Shown here one piece after another: positions 8,712 through 19,291 of a DNA stretch of 28,403 bases. This stretch comes from Anaeromyces robustus (taxonomy: Eukaryota > Neocallimastigomycota > Neocallimastigomycetes > Neocallimastigales > Neocallimastigaceae): assembly GCA_002104895.1 (NCBI GenBank), contig MCFG01000572.1:1-28403 (forward strand), read 5' to 3'. The position numbers and the translations under genes are program-made. A model generated the notes under the pieces. The model was not told the origin of the DNA. It worked only from the letters and a program-made list of their open reading frames with translations, and did not search any database. The first letter of the stretch is position 1; each line of letters opens with the position of its first letter.

Positions 8712-9386
8712 TTAAAACAATTTAACTAAATCCAAGGCAGAATCTAAAAACGATGCCTTATTATCATTTTCATTTTCATCATAAACGATGGCAAGCGCTA
8801 TCATGGCAGCAATATCAACATTAGCTGCTACTGTTACATAATAGTGATCACTAGAGGTAATTATTGATTTAGCATCAATTTTTGAATGAATACTACAAAT
8901 TAAAGGAGCACCATTTTTCTTTTTTCCATAATATATATCACACCCAAAATCAAACAAATCACATTTTATTTCAAATATTTCATCCTTTCCTGTCGCTTTG
9001 TTATAGAAGTTAACGAGTATTTGCCTATTGAAAATTGGGGATTTTGGTTTAATGGTTAATAGAACTTTATTTTCTGTTTTACCTTCATAAATATTCATTT
9101 TACCTCTTAAAGATATTACTTTTTCACGAATATTAAGAATAGGTTCGTTATTTAAATCATAAAGGACTTTTTTTTCTTGAATACTAAATGCTTTACCTAA
9201 ACATTTAAAGTATTTAACTCCATTTACATCTTTAATTGAAAAATCATCGCTTGATAATGAAAAAAATTTTTCCTTTAAAACAAAAGTTTCTGGTTTTTGT
9301 AAACAAAAACGTTCGTCTGTAATTATAATTTTATTACTTGGTGATTTAATATATCCACTGACAATTTCATATTTATTTTCAGTCAT
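8712..9386 (-). CDS. LURP-one-related (Tubby C2-like, DUF567) protein
   Basis: An intact single-exon gene of 224 residues, the only convincing protein gene in the window. One LOR domain spans about residues 20-205. The pattern is typical of the family: FCLQKPETFVLKEKFFSL (27-44) then DDFSIKD (47-53), YFKCLGKAFSIQEKKVLYD (59-77), then REKVISLRGKMNIYEGK (87-103). A Cys/Gly-rich strand follows (KCDLFDFGCDIYYGKKKNGAPLI, 141-163). The hydrophobic helix VDIAAMIALAIVYDE (190-204) matches the central helix of the tubby/scramblase-like barrel. No signal peptide is seen. The start is preceded by an A-rich leader on the coding strand. LOR proteins are poorly characterised; the plant founder LURP1 acts in defence, and lipid binding is inferred from the fold. 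Base composition is much less AT-biased than its surroundings, consistent with selection. Family assignment is good; biochemical role is unknown. Confidence 0.9.
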   Translation of the reverse strand: MTENKYEIVSGYIKSPSNKIIITDERFCLQKPETFVLKEKFFSLSSDDFSIKDVNGVKYFKCLGKAFSIQEKKVLYDLNNEPILNIREKVISLRGKMNIYEGKTENKVLLTIKPKSPIFNRQILVNFYNKATGKDEIFEIKCDLFDFGCDIYYGKKKNGAPLICSIHSKIDAKSIITSSDHYYVTVAANVDIAAMIALAIVYDENENDNKASFLDSALDLVKLF

Positions 9387-10402
9387 TTTTTTTTGTTTTT
9401 GGTTAATTTTATTAATTATTTACTTTTTTTTTTTTTTTGTTTTATTTATTTATGTTTTAGTTTTATGGTTGTTTTATTATTTAAATAAAAAAAGCAAAAA
9501 TAAATATTATTTCAAGAGAATTCTTTTTATTTCTAGAATACTTCTTTTTTTCAATTAATAATAATTCTTTTTATTTTTTACTTTTATTTATCTTATCTAC
9601 TAATTTTTTATTTATATAAGACCAAAAAATAATATGTAAAGAAGGAGAATTCTTTTCATTTTTATAAATTTTTTTTATTTTTATTTTTTAATTAATAATA
9701 ATTATTTATTTATTTTTTATTAATTTATATTCGTTTTATTGGTTATATATTTTTTATATATTTTTTATATATCTATATATATCTATATATATCTATATAT
9801 ATCTATATGTTATTTATGTATTTTTTATTTCTTAAAAAAAAAAGGAGAATTTTTTTCATTTTTATACTTGAAGAATATTTTACTTGAAGAATGTTTTCTT
9901 TTAATTTTTTATTTTAATTAAATAATAATTAATAATTAATAATAATTAATTATTTAATTATTTAATATATAATGTTTTATGTATTAATTATTTAACTTTT
10001 TTATTTTGTACCATGAAAAAAAAAAAAGTTAAATAAAAACTTTAAAACTATATTAAAAATATATTAGAATATAATATATAATATATAATAAATATAATAA
10101 TACTATATAATTTATAAAAAATGATAATATATTTTATAATATAATAATAAATTTTTAATATATTTTAATTATACTTTAATATACTATAAAATTAATAATA
10201 ATAAAAATATTAAAGTTCCATATATATTATAAAATATAAAAATTAAAAGTATTATTTAATATTTAATATGTAATAAAAAATAAATATAAATTATTATAAC
10301 AATTATTATAAAGAAAAGATACAAATTTAATATTTAATAATTATTATTAAATATACTAATATGTTACTACACATATTGGTTTATTGGTTTATATTAATAC
10401 AT
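9387..10402. other. Upstream flank of the LOR gene and AT-rich DNA
   Basis: No gene is seen. Next to the LOR start is a T-rich tract (9387-9440, A-rich on the coding strand) that probably forms leader and promoter. A short tandem repeat, ATCTATATAT in about four copies, lies at about 9770-9808. The rest is AT-rich with many short palindromes. Confidence 0.55.
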
Positions 10403-10440
10403 AAATCTCTATGTAGTTTACACAAATAACATAGAGATTT
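10403..10440. repeat. Perfect 12-bp-arm inverted repeat
   Basis: AAATCTCTATGT (10403-10414) and ACATAGAGATTT (10429-10440) are exact reverse complements around a 14-base loop. No U-run directly follows and no adjacent gene is seen, so I do not call it a terminator. Confidence 0.85.
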
Positions 10441-10615
10441 TATTAATCAGAAATAGTAGTATACATAAATTGAAAAGTGTCAAAGCTTATAAAGTAGATT
10501 AGCCTTCGATGTAATTGGAATAATTAATTATAATAATTAAAGTTAAATAGGAAATATATTAATAATATAGTTGATAAATATTTTTAATTAAATGAATAAT
10601 TATAATTTTATTATT

Positions 10616-10801
10616 CATATATTATATTATATTATATTATATTATATTATATTATATTATATTATATTATATTATATTATATTATATTATATTATATTAT
10701 ATTATATTATATTATATTATATTATATTATATTATATTATATTATATTATATTATATTATATTATATTATATTATATTATATTATATTATATTATATTAT
10801 A
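10616..10801. repeat. (ATTAT)n microsatellite, about 37 units
   Basis: An essentially perfect 5-bp repeat over about 185 bp. The apparent open frame through it exists only because the repeat lacks stops in that frame, giving a Leu-Tyr-Tyr-Ile-Ile periodic peptide. It is not a gene. Confidence 0.97.
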
Positions 10802-12244
10802 TAATATTTAGTTATAATATTTTATAATTATAGAATATTCTATAATTTAATCAAATATATTTTAAATTAAAAGAGTTTTGTATAATTTATGGAATTTTTA
10901 TCTAGAAAAATTTTGATTCATTTCTATTAATATTTAAACTCAATATGATGTACGAATTGTGGGCTATAAAAAAAAAAAATAATAATAAAAAAAAAAAAAT
11001 AAAATAAAATCTAGAAAATCTAGAAAATCTATGCAATATAAAAATTGATTTAAAATTTTAATTATAAATTATGGACAGCTGTATAAAAGTTTATATGTTA
11101 TATTTATAAATATTAAAGGATTACATTTATATAGGTTATTATAAGTTATATATTTTAAAAATAGAATTTTTTTTTTATCATTTTAATCAATAAATATTAT
11201 TATAATAGATTACAATTTTTATTTTTTATTTTTTTTTAAAATTTTAAAAGTAATTTTTTCCAACTGATTTTATAATAAATTATCTATTACATTACAAAAA
11301 TTGTCATTTTCTTTATATATACACTTTCTATGAATTATTTATGACGAAACAACTTTTCAGTAAAATGTTGTAATCTAAAAAAGTTATAAAAAAAATTACA
11401 CTTATATTAATATTTCAAATATATTGGAAGATAATATATATAAAATTAAAAGTTAAATCATTCAAAACAAAACAAAGTAATAGTATTATAAACATTTTAT
11501 AATTTTATATTTTGAATTAATATATAAATGATTTTCTGATTTTCTGATTTGGAAATACGCTCTTTTATGGATTTGGTTTCAATTTCTGAAATGTAGAAGG
11601 AAAAATAAAATAAAGTTGAATCAGTAAAATTCACAAAGTATCTATCTAGATACTTAAAGAAAGAAATAAATTATTTATTATAATTCATAAAAATATTATT
11701 AAATATCCTAAATAATCTAAATACTCTAATCATAAGTTAAATACTTATAATATTTGAATTTATATATTTTTATATATTAAAATTTTATAAATAATATTTA
11801 AATATTTTGTATAAAATTTTATTTTTTAAATATTTTTAAAAAATTTGAAAAAGAATTAACATATATTTAGGATTTACTTATAATGTATTTTTAATTTTTA
11901 TTCATTATACTCATTATATGGTAAACTTTTTGTAAATATTTATCATCCGTTAACAATTTCTGATTTTTATAATATTACAAAGTTATATTTATTTTTATTA
12001 TTCGTGTTTCCCTTCTTGTTTTCCAATAATAAATAATTTTTACTATTTACCTAATAGTTTCTACTCATTGAGGGTGTTCAACAAATAAATTACTAAATGA
12101 ATAAAATAATCTTGAAAAAAAATATACTTAAATTTATAAATAAAGAAATTTATATTTATTTTATATATTATAATCTATTTTTAAATTTAATTCATGTTTA
12201 TTGTATTTTTTATAATAAAATAATAAATAAAATGTTCATTTTAT
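10802..12244. other. AT-rich gene-free stretch
   Basis: No gene, tRNA or clear dispersed repeat is seen over 1.4 kb. Features are limited to A-rich runs near 10970-11000 and a duplicated GATTTTCT at about 11529-11547. Confidence 0.5.
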
Positions 12245-12785
12245 AGGTAAGAATATTAATAAGACATATTAATAAAGTATTATAAAATATTAGAAATTGA
12301 TAAAATAATTGCTACAAAATATTAATGAAATATTATTTAAATTATTAACAAAGATATTAAATATATTATAAAACATAAATAAAGAAAAAGATATTGAATT
12401 TATTATAAAATATTAATAAACACTATAAAGAAGTTTCATTTAATAATAAATTATATAAAGATAAAATTATTAACAAAGATATTAAACAAACACTATAAAG
12501 AAGTTTCATTTAATAATAAATTATATAAAGATAAAATTATTAACAAAGATATTAAACAAACACTATAAAGAAGTTTCATTTAATAATAAATTATATAAAG
12601 ATAAAATTATTAACAAAGATATTAAACAAACACTATAAAGAAGTTTCATTTAATAATAAATTATATAAAGATAAAATTATTAACAAAGATATTAAATAAA
12701 CTTTATAAAGAAGTTTCATTTAATAATAAATTATATAAAGATAAAATTTTAGAAAATAATAAATATTTAAAGGAATATCCAATCT
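12245..12785 (+). mobile_element. Element B7: relic of the distal half of family B
   Basis: The start (AAGAATATTAATAAGACATA...) and the end (ATAAAGAAGTTTCATTTAAT then ATTTAAAGGAATATC) align with the distal half of B3. The proximal half is not recognisable. No tRNA follows within the usual 12-18 bp, so any target gene is gone or the relic has moved. It is broken and clearly older than B1 and B3. The 70-bp tandem repeats in it are listed separately. Confidence 0.6.
12421..12750. repeat. 70-bp tandem repeat, about 4.7 copies
   Basis: Copies start at 12421, 12491, 12561, 12631 and 12701. The first four are essentially identical; the last is slightly changed and partial. The unit (CACTATAAAGAAGTTTCATT...) comes from the near-terminal part of element B. 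Near-perfect identity between units in a diverged relic suggests recent local expansion. Confidence 0.95.
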
Positions 12786-13245
12786 GTTATAATACAATAT
12801 GGTAATATCTTAATTTTTTTTTAAATAAAGAAAGCGATATCATCTTTTGTACCTACAGAAATAACTTCATAAATTATTTGACAAAGTGGAATTAGATTTT
12901 AAATATTTAAATATTTGTTTTATAAACACAAGTTTTCTTATTATGTTTAAAAATAAAGAATATTCTTTTATTCTATAATAAAAATAAAACTTATATATAT
13001 ATAATATTTTTAATATAAAAATAAATTAATAAAATATTTATAAAATAATGACTCTAAATTAAGGTATATAAATATATATTATATATTTATATGTTATTGA
13101 ACAATAGAATATTCTTTTATATTCATATGTAATTGAATAATAGAATATTCTATATATATATAAAATAATATATAAAAATATTTTTATATATTATTTTATA
13201 TTTATTAGAATGTTAACAGTACTTATTCATGTTTGACTAATCGGT
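12786..13245. other. AT-rich gene-free stretch
   Basis: Nothing recognisable apart from AT palindromes and a repeated ATTGAA(C/T)AATAGAATATTCT motif at about 13095 and 13131. Confidence 0.5.
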
Positions 13246-13368
13246 TATATTAAATAGTAGTATAGAATGAATTACATGAAAATATTTATATTAAATAGTA
13301 GTATAGAATGAATTACATGAAAATATTTATATTAAATAGTAGTATAGAATGAATTACATGAAAATATT
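13246..13368. repeat. 41-bp tandem repeat, three copies
   Basis: The unit containing AGTAGTATAGAATGAATTAC recurs at a 41-bp period (TATAGAATG at 13261, 13302 and 13343). The copies are identical where compared. No coding potential is seen. Confidence 0.9.
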
Positions 13369-13919
13369 TACAAGTATTAATATTTTTCTTTAAAATTAAG
13401 CTATTTACAATAACAACAAAATAATACAATTATATATAAAATATAACATAATAGATAAAAAAATTAAAAATGTATAAAAAATGATAAAATAAATAATAAA
13501 AATTATAAAATAAAAAGGTTTATTTATTTACTTTGTAAATATAATTAATAATTAATGGTTATTTTTAATTTAGAATATTTTTTTAAGTGTAAATAATAAT
13601 TAAAAAGTAATTAAAAGTATTTTAGAAGTTGTTTTCAAGTCATATTATTTAATTAAAATATTTTGGAATGGTTTGTTTTAAAATATTAATTATAAATGGT
13701 TTATAATTTATATAAATTTTATATTTAATAAAAAAATATATTTAAAAATGGATTTTGTTTATGATAATATTAATAAAAATACTATTTAAAAGTATAATTA
13801 TATAATCTATTATTTTCATTTAATATCATTAATTAATAATAATTTATATAATATAATTAAAATTAAAATAAAGTAATAATAAATTTTAAAAGTTAATAAT
13901 AAAACAATTTTGAAAGTAA
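13369..13919. other. AT-rich gene-free stretch
   Basis: No gene, tRNA or clear repeat is visible. Confidence 0.5.
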
Positions 13920-15158
13920 TTTTAAAATGTTAAGTTTTAGGTTTGGTTTAGGATTAATAACTATAATAACTAATTAACAGAATTTTGTAATTATTACTAT
14001 CACATAAAAATTACAAATAAATAATTAAACGTTTTTATTAGAATTAAATATTGTTATATTCCTCTATTAATGATAATTAATAATAATTTTTTAAAATCAA
14101 TATAAGAATTAGATTATTATGTTATTAAATTAATTTGTTAATAATCTTACAAAGATTATAAGAAATTGAGATTTATACTAATTCTAAAGTAATAATTATA
14201 AATACATTTAATTAATTAATATAATTTAATTTTAAATCTTTATATATGTATACATGCATAAAACTATATAAAATATATGAATAAAATAATACTGAATAAT
14301 ATAATTATTAATAATTTATAAAATAAAGAATTATAATCTATGATTTTGGATTTTATAATTATAAGAATATCTATTATATAAATTAATTAATTATATATAT
14401 AATAATTATTCAAATATTTAATTTTTATATTATAATTGTATATTTGAATATAGATTAAAAATAACAATTTTGAATATTTAAAATTAAAAATTTCTAAAGA
14501 TTTATTTAAGGAATTTTTTGAAAAATTATAATAATTATTTAATGTATTAATTTTAAAAATTAATAATTATTACAATAACTTATTTAAAATTATTATATAT
14601 ATTTATTTTAAATAATATTTAAAAATATTATTATTATTTAATTTTGTATTATTATGATAAATTTGTGTTAATTGATCTAAAGATTTTATTCATATTTTTT
14701 ATATTTAATTACACTTAAAGAATTTTAATTATATTTTTTATATTTAATTACACTTTAAAGAATTTTAATTATATAATTCATAATTTAATTATTTAGAAGT
14801 CCAATATCTCGCGAACTAGTGATCCAAATGAGCTAAAATTAAAATATATTGTAGTTCTTGATCAAAATTTCCCTATAAGTATAAAATCAGAGCAAAGTGA
14901 AGGAAAATCTCCATTATTTGGTTAGTTATCATTATTTTTAGTCAGATTATTTTTATTATATTATTAAGGGTTAAATTAAGTTTAAATTGTATCTATTTTA
15001 ATTATCTAAACCATTTATTTTTATAAATTAAATACTTTCTAATATTCATTAATTTTGTTGAAAATCAAAATTTAAATGATTTTGTCAAAAACGAAATTCA
15101 ATTTCAACATATCTATTAGTGAATTTCAATTTTAAATTCACTAATATTTTCAACAATT
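13920..15158 (+). repeat. Dispersed repeat D, copy 1
   Basis: A diverged copy of a repeat seen also at 20222-21292 and 21692-23021. Shared landmarks in order are a GGTTTGGTTTAGGATTAAT-like start, AATCTTACAAAGATTATAAG (about 14143-14162), AAAGAATTATAATCTATGAT (about 14325), the GC-richer core at 14798-14920 (TCTCGCGAACTAGTG...), GGGTTAAATTAAGT, and the terminal TGAATTTCAATTTTAAATTC-ACTAATATT. No ORF or transposase is visible. The family is unrecognised and its class unknown. Confidence 0.65.
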
Positions 15159-15474
15159 TAAAAATATGAATTAAAAAATAATAAATATTTAAGAAATATC
15201 ATAAATAAGTATGATACAGATATTTATTTTGTATCTTTAATATATTTTAGGAACGTGACAGTTGGGGAACACGACAATATAATATTTTCATAATAAGATA
15301 TTTATTTTATGTTTTAATAGACTATTTATTTATTTAAAAATAATTAATTACATTTAAATTATAATTATAAATAAAATATATTTATTATAATAATTAAATA
15401 TAATATTAATTCTATTTAAAACATGTTTATAATTGCACTAATAACTATTTCTGAAAATTAATATGAAAATCTTG
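15159..15474. other. AT-rich gene-free stretch
   Basis: Nothing recognisable except a short GC-richer phrase (GGAACGTGACAGTTGGGGAA, 15251-15270). Confidence 0.45.
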
Positions 15475-15736
15475 TGTTGAAAATAATAATTCTTTTAAAT
15501 TATAAAATATTGATAATAAAATTCTTCTAAAAATTCTTTTATACTTATCTGGAGCAATTCCCTAACTCAGGAAAAGTCCTCGTTTAATTTTATTATTATT
15601 ATTTTTCTTTTATATCTATATTTTAATTATTTATCCAATCATTTACATATTATTATCCAATAATATGATTGAATATTTATATATAGAACCATATACTCAT
15701 TCTTTATATAACTATCTTGTATCAAGTATTGAAACA
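15475..15736 (+). mobile_element. Possible solo-LTR-like fossil
   Basis: It starts TGTTGAAAATAATAATTC and ends CTTGTATCAAGTATTGAAACA, with a TATA-like ATATTTATATATAGAACC about 65 bp before the end. TG...CA ends, a TATA region and this length recall small Ty1/copia-type LTRs. No convincing target duplication or internal region is seen, so this is a tentative call. Confidence 0.3.
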
Positions 15737-15787
15737 ATGTTGAAATTATCTTAATTCTATTAAATAGAAAGTGATAACTTCATTGTT
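15733..15787. repeat. Long imperfect hairpin
   Basis: AACAATG (15733-15739) pairs with CATTGTT (15781-15787). Inside it TTATC/GATAA and TTCTATT/AATAGAA pair as well. It forms a nearly continuous stem overlapping the end of the LTR-like segment. Confidence 0.7.
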
Positions 15788-16297
15788 CAAATATATGATT
15801 GTCTAAATCATATTTAGTTATAAATTTAAAAGAAATTTATTAAGTTTAATATTTTAGTTTTAAAATTACTTTTATTAAAATTATAAATTTATTTAATACA
15901 TCTCGTTTATGTATTAAAAATATTAAAATCTAGTTATTAAAAACATTATAAAATTTATTATTATAATCTTTAATTATTATTAATCTAGTAGTTATTTTAA
16001 ATATTATTATTCTAATTATTATTATTATTCTAATTTTTATGGATAATTAGTAACAATTTTTAAAAATATTAATTTTTCATTTTCTTTTTATATTATTTTC
16101 TTATTTTTAAGTTTGTTTATAAATAAAATATTAATTTATTAAAATTAAGAACATTAAATAGTTAAAATAAATAATTTGTTTATGTTAAATATTATTTAAA
16201 TAATTAAATATTTTATAATTTATATTTAAATAATTTTATAATATTTTTGAAATTCAGCAAGTATTAATTATATTTTTATAAATTTCATTCTTTATCA
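15788..16297. other. AT-rich stretch ending in a tRNA-proximal element end
   Basis: No gene is seen. The last 14 bases, TTCATTCTTTATCA (16284-16297), match 1121-1134. They end exactly 13 bp before tRNA-Gly, the same spacing as reconstructed upstream of tRNA-Asn at 2015. Beyond these bases the two flanks do not clearly align. Confidence 0.4.
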
Positions 16298-16310
16298 GTA
16301 TTAAATCAAA

Positions 16311-16381
16311 TCATTGATGGTTTAGTGGTATAATTACCGCCTGCCATGCGGTAGACCCGGGTTCGATTCCTGGTCAATGCA
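16311..16381 (+). tRNA. tRNA-Gly (GCC), copy 1, mismatched first acceptor pair
   Basis: 71-nt cloverleaf with anticodon loop CTGCCAT (GCC, glycine), intact D, anticodon and T arms (GGGTTCGATTCC B box) and a T5 terminator at 16382-16386. The first acceptor position is T (16311) opposite C72, where the second copy at 23793 has G, so the end pair is broken here. This may weaken 5' processing and charging. It shares several hundred bases of downstream flank with the copy at 23793. Confidence 0.9.
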
Positions 16382-16867
16382 TTTTTAGATTTATTTAAAA
16401 ATTATTTAATATTAATTATTTTACAATATATATATTTGAAAAAATAGAAAAAAATTTTTTTTACATGAAATTGTTTTAAAAACTATTTGGAAAAACAAAC
16501 CTTCTAAAAATAAAACCTGTATAGGAAGAAAAAAAAATAATTACATAAATTTATGTAAAATATTTATGTTAATAAATAAATATATATATATTTATTATAT
16601 TATTATATATATTCATTAATATATATATAATAAATATTGTATAATTAAAAATATAATAATTAACATATTTATTAGATTATAATTAGTATAAGATTCTTTC
16701 AAATATATAAGTATCGAATATAATCTCTATATTATTGAGTTTTTTTATTGTTTATTATGTATTAATAAATTATATATGATAATATATTAATGATTAAAAA
16801 AATTAATGTTTAATATACTTTATTAATTATATATTGAGTAAGAATTTTTATTATTTATTAATTCATT
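16382..16867. repeat. tRNA-Gly downstream flank, duplicated at 23864-24296
   Basis: Landmarks TTTTTAGATTTATTTAAAAA, CATGAAATT, CAAACCTTCT, ATATAAGTATCGAATATAAT and TATTGAGTTTTTTTATTG occur in the same order in both copies. There is no gene in it; the similarity reflects a duplication carrying the tRNA. Confidence 0.8.
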
Positions 16868-17053
16868 AAGGGTTAAATTAAGTAAATTTATATCTATTTT
16901 AATTGTCCAAACCCTTTACTTTTATAAATTGAAATATTTTCTAATATTTTTATGGTTTATTAAAAATCGAATTTTAAATGATTTTGTCAAAAACGAAATT
17001 TAATTTCAGCTCATCTATTAGTGAATTTCATATTTCAAATCCACTAATATTCT
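16868..17053 (+). repeat. Repeat D, terminal fragment (copy 2)
   Basis: Matches the last ~190 bp of D1, D3 and D4: AAGGGTTAAATTAAGT, CCAAACCCTTTACTTTTATA, GTCAAAAACGAAATTTAATT and ATCCACTAATATTC. The GC-richer core is absent. Element B4 begins about 60 bp downstream. Confidence 0.75.
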
Positions 17054-17115
17054 CTATACAATTATAAGAAATTTAGAGTTCAATAAATATTTATTAATTT
17101 TATTACTTTCCAATT

Positions 17116-18323
17116 TGATGCAGGAATAGTATATTCATATACAATAAGTTATATAACTTAATATCTAATAATAATTACAAGGATTCAATAAACATTAAAA
17201 ATAAAAATTGTCTTCCTTTTATATTACATAAGTTTATTATTATAATCTTAAAACTTTTTAATTATTATTTATTTTATTAATCTAACTATTATTATTTATT
17301 TTATAATTATAATTCACTTATTCTAAATATTATATTCTAAGATTTATTTTAATATTAATTATTATTGTTATTATTATTCATTAATATTTTTCTGTTCTAA
17401 TTATAAAATATTTTTATTAATCTATTTAGTGTTTTAAATAAAAATTAAAAATAAATATTATACTTTTATACAGAAATACATTTAACTTCTGTATTATCTA
17501 TTTTATATATAATTCATTTATTTTATAATTAATTTTATTTATTTTATTTTATTTAAATAATATACAGAATATTTATTTTCCATATTTTTCCAGGGTTTTA
17601 AGTTGGAGGGAAAGAATAAGGGAAAAAGGGAAAAGAATGAATAAATTATTATTTAATTATAGTTATTTATATATATATTAATTATAAATATTTATTTATT
17701 ATAATTATATTAAAGTATTAAATTTATTAAAAATTAATAATAGAAATATTAATAATTATTGTTATAAGAATATAAATAAGATATATTAATAAAGTATTAT
17801 AAAATATTTGATATTGATAAAATAATTATTATAAAATATTGATAAAAATATTATTTAAAATATTATTTATTATATATAATATTATTTATTATAAAATATT
17901 AATAAGATTTACTTAAAATATTAATAAAGATATAGAATTTATTATAAGATATTAATAAATTTTATTTAATATAAGAATATATATTATAAGAATATTGATA
18001 ATTTTTATTATAAGAATATTTATTTAGACTATTACTAAAATTTATTTAAGATATTAATAAAATATTTATAATTTGTTATAAGATATTAATAAGATATTGA
18101 TAATATAAGAATAATTTTTAATAAAATATTGATAATATAAGAATGATTTTTAATAAAATATTGATAATTTTAGAATAATTTTTAATAAAGATATTAATAA
18201 AATTATTATGTTCTAAAATATTAATAATTATAAAGAAGTTTTATTTTATGTTAGTTTAAAAGAAATGAAAGGTTCAAAAATATGGATTTAGAAATAAGGT
18301 GTATTTAAGGGAATATTGTACCA
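17116..18323 (+). mobile_element. Element B4: family B copy upstream of A3 and tRNA-Asp
   Basis: About 1.2 kb, from TGATGCAGGAATAGTATATT to GGGAATATTGTACCA. It is more diverged from B3 than B1 is. It keeps the order of landmarks, including ACAGAAATACATTTAACTTC and AGTTGGAGGGAAAGAATAAG. Element A3 was inserted at its tRNA-proximal edge. Removing A3 and one copy of its duplication puts the B4 end about 12 bp upstream of tRNA-Asp. Confidence 0.75.
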
Positions 18324-18326
18324 TAA

Positions 18327-19205
18327 TGTAAGAAATACTAATTATTTGTTAATAATTATATTTCTTAGTCTTTATAATTATTCTTAATAATTATAAATAT
18401 ATTTAAATATTAATCAATACATTCAATTAATATATAAAATTATTTAATTTATATTTATATGTTTATTTATTTTATAATAGAAATTTATTTAATTAATTAT
18501 TATTTATACATTTAGTTTATTTATTATTTATCTAATTATACATTTAATAATTATATTTTTTGTAATAATTTGTCATAATTATTTACATTATGTATTTAAT
18601 GAGAATTTTTCTGTATTTTATTTTAAATAATATTTATTAATTTAGTATCGATTTAGATCATATTTTATTTGTTTAATTTTCCGTGTATTTCCATGATCTA
18701 AATCAAATATAGGAAATCGGTATATTAAGGTTTATCCAGAATACTTTATTAAGTATGTGGTTTTACTTAATATATATGATAAATTTTCGACCAATATGAA
18801 TAGAATATTGGTCGAAAATTTATCTAGTTTTTTCTCCTAATCTTTTTCTAGATAAAATAATTGTTAAGATTAGAAAACTTTTCTTATTTAACCTTATTTT
18901 AAAAAATTATTATAAATAAGGCTCTTGAATTCTTTTTAAGAAATCAAGAGTTATTATTATAAAATAATTATAATAATAATAATAATAATTTAGAAATAAA
19001 ATTAATAAAACTATTTAATCATAATTACATTCAAATAATAAAATTTTTAATACTTCTATATAACATTCTCACTATAGTTATTTTATAATAAACTCGACTC
19101 AAGATAAGTATAAATTTTTATTTTCAAAATTAAACTTAATAGAACAATTTATTAAGTTATAGAAAATAATTCTATTTAGAGATAGTTCTTAATAGAATTA
19201 TTACA
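18327..19205 (-). mobile_element. Element A3: solo-LTR-like noncoding element upstream of tRNA-Asp, minus strand
   Basis: 879 bp, beginning TGTAAGAAATAC and ending GAATTATTACA on the plus strand, i.e. the inverse of A1. The 5-bp duplication CATAA lies at 18322-18326 and 19206-19210. It ends 14 bp upstream of tRNA-Asp. Its palindrome (18778-18824) has perfect 20-bp arms, with the centre in the same element-relative orientation as A1. The opposite orientation to A1 shows that family A enters the tRNA-upstream slot either way round. No ORF is seen. Confidence 0.85.
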
Positions 19206-19219
19206 CATAAAATATAGAT

Positions 19220-19291
19220 TCCCAGGTAGTATAGTGGTGAGTATCCCCGCCTGTCACGCGGGAGACCGGGGTTCAATTCCCCGCCTGGGAG
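19220..19291 (+). tRNA. tRNA-Asp (GTC), copy 1
   Basis: A complete 72-nt cloverleaf. TCCCAGG pairs with CCTGGGA, the discriminator is G, the anticodon loop is CTGTCAC (GTC, aspartate) on a CCCGC/GCGGG stem, and the T-arm is CGGGGTTCAATTCCCCG. T-runs at 19299-19302 and 19309-19314 serve as terminator. It is identical to the inverted copy at 27608-27679. Elements B4 and A3 sit directly upstream. Confidence 0.97.

Noticed and set aside
9739-9921. 60-residue open frame
   Set aside because: It crosses the ATCTATATAT tandem repeat; the peptide reflects low-complexity DNA.
10592-10804. 70-residue open frame (Leu-Tyr-Tyr-Ile-Ile periodic)
   Set aside because: It is the translation of the (ATTAT)n microsatellite; no composition or start context supports a gene.
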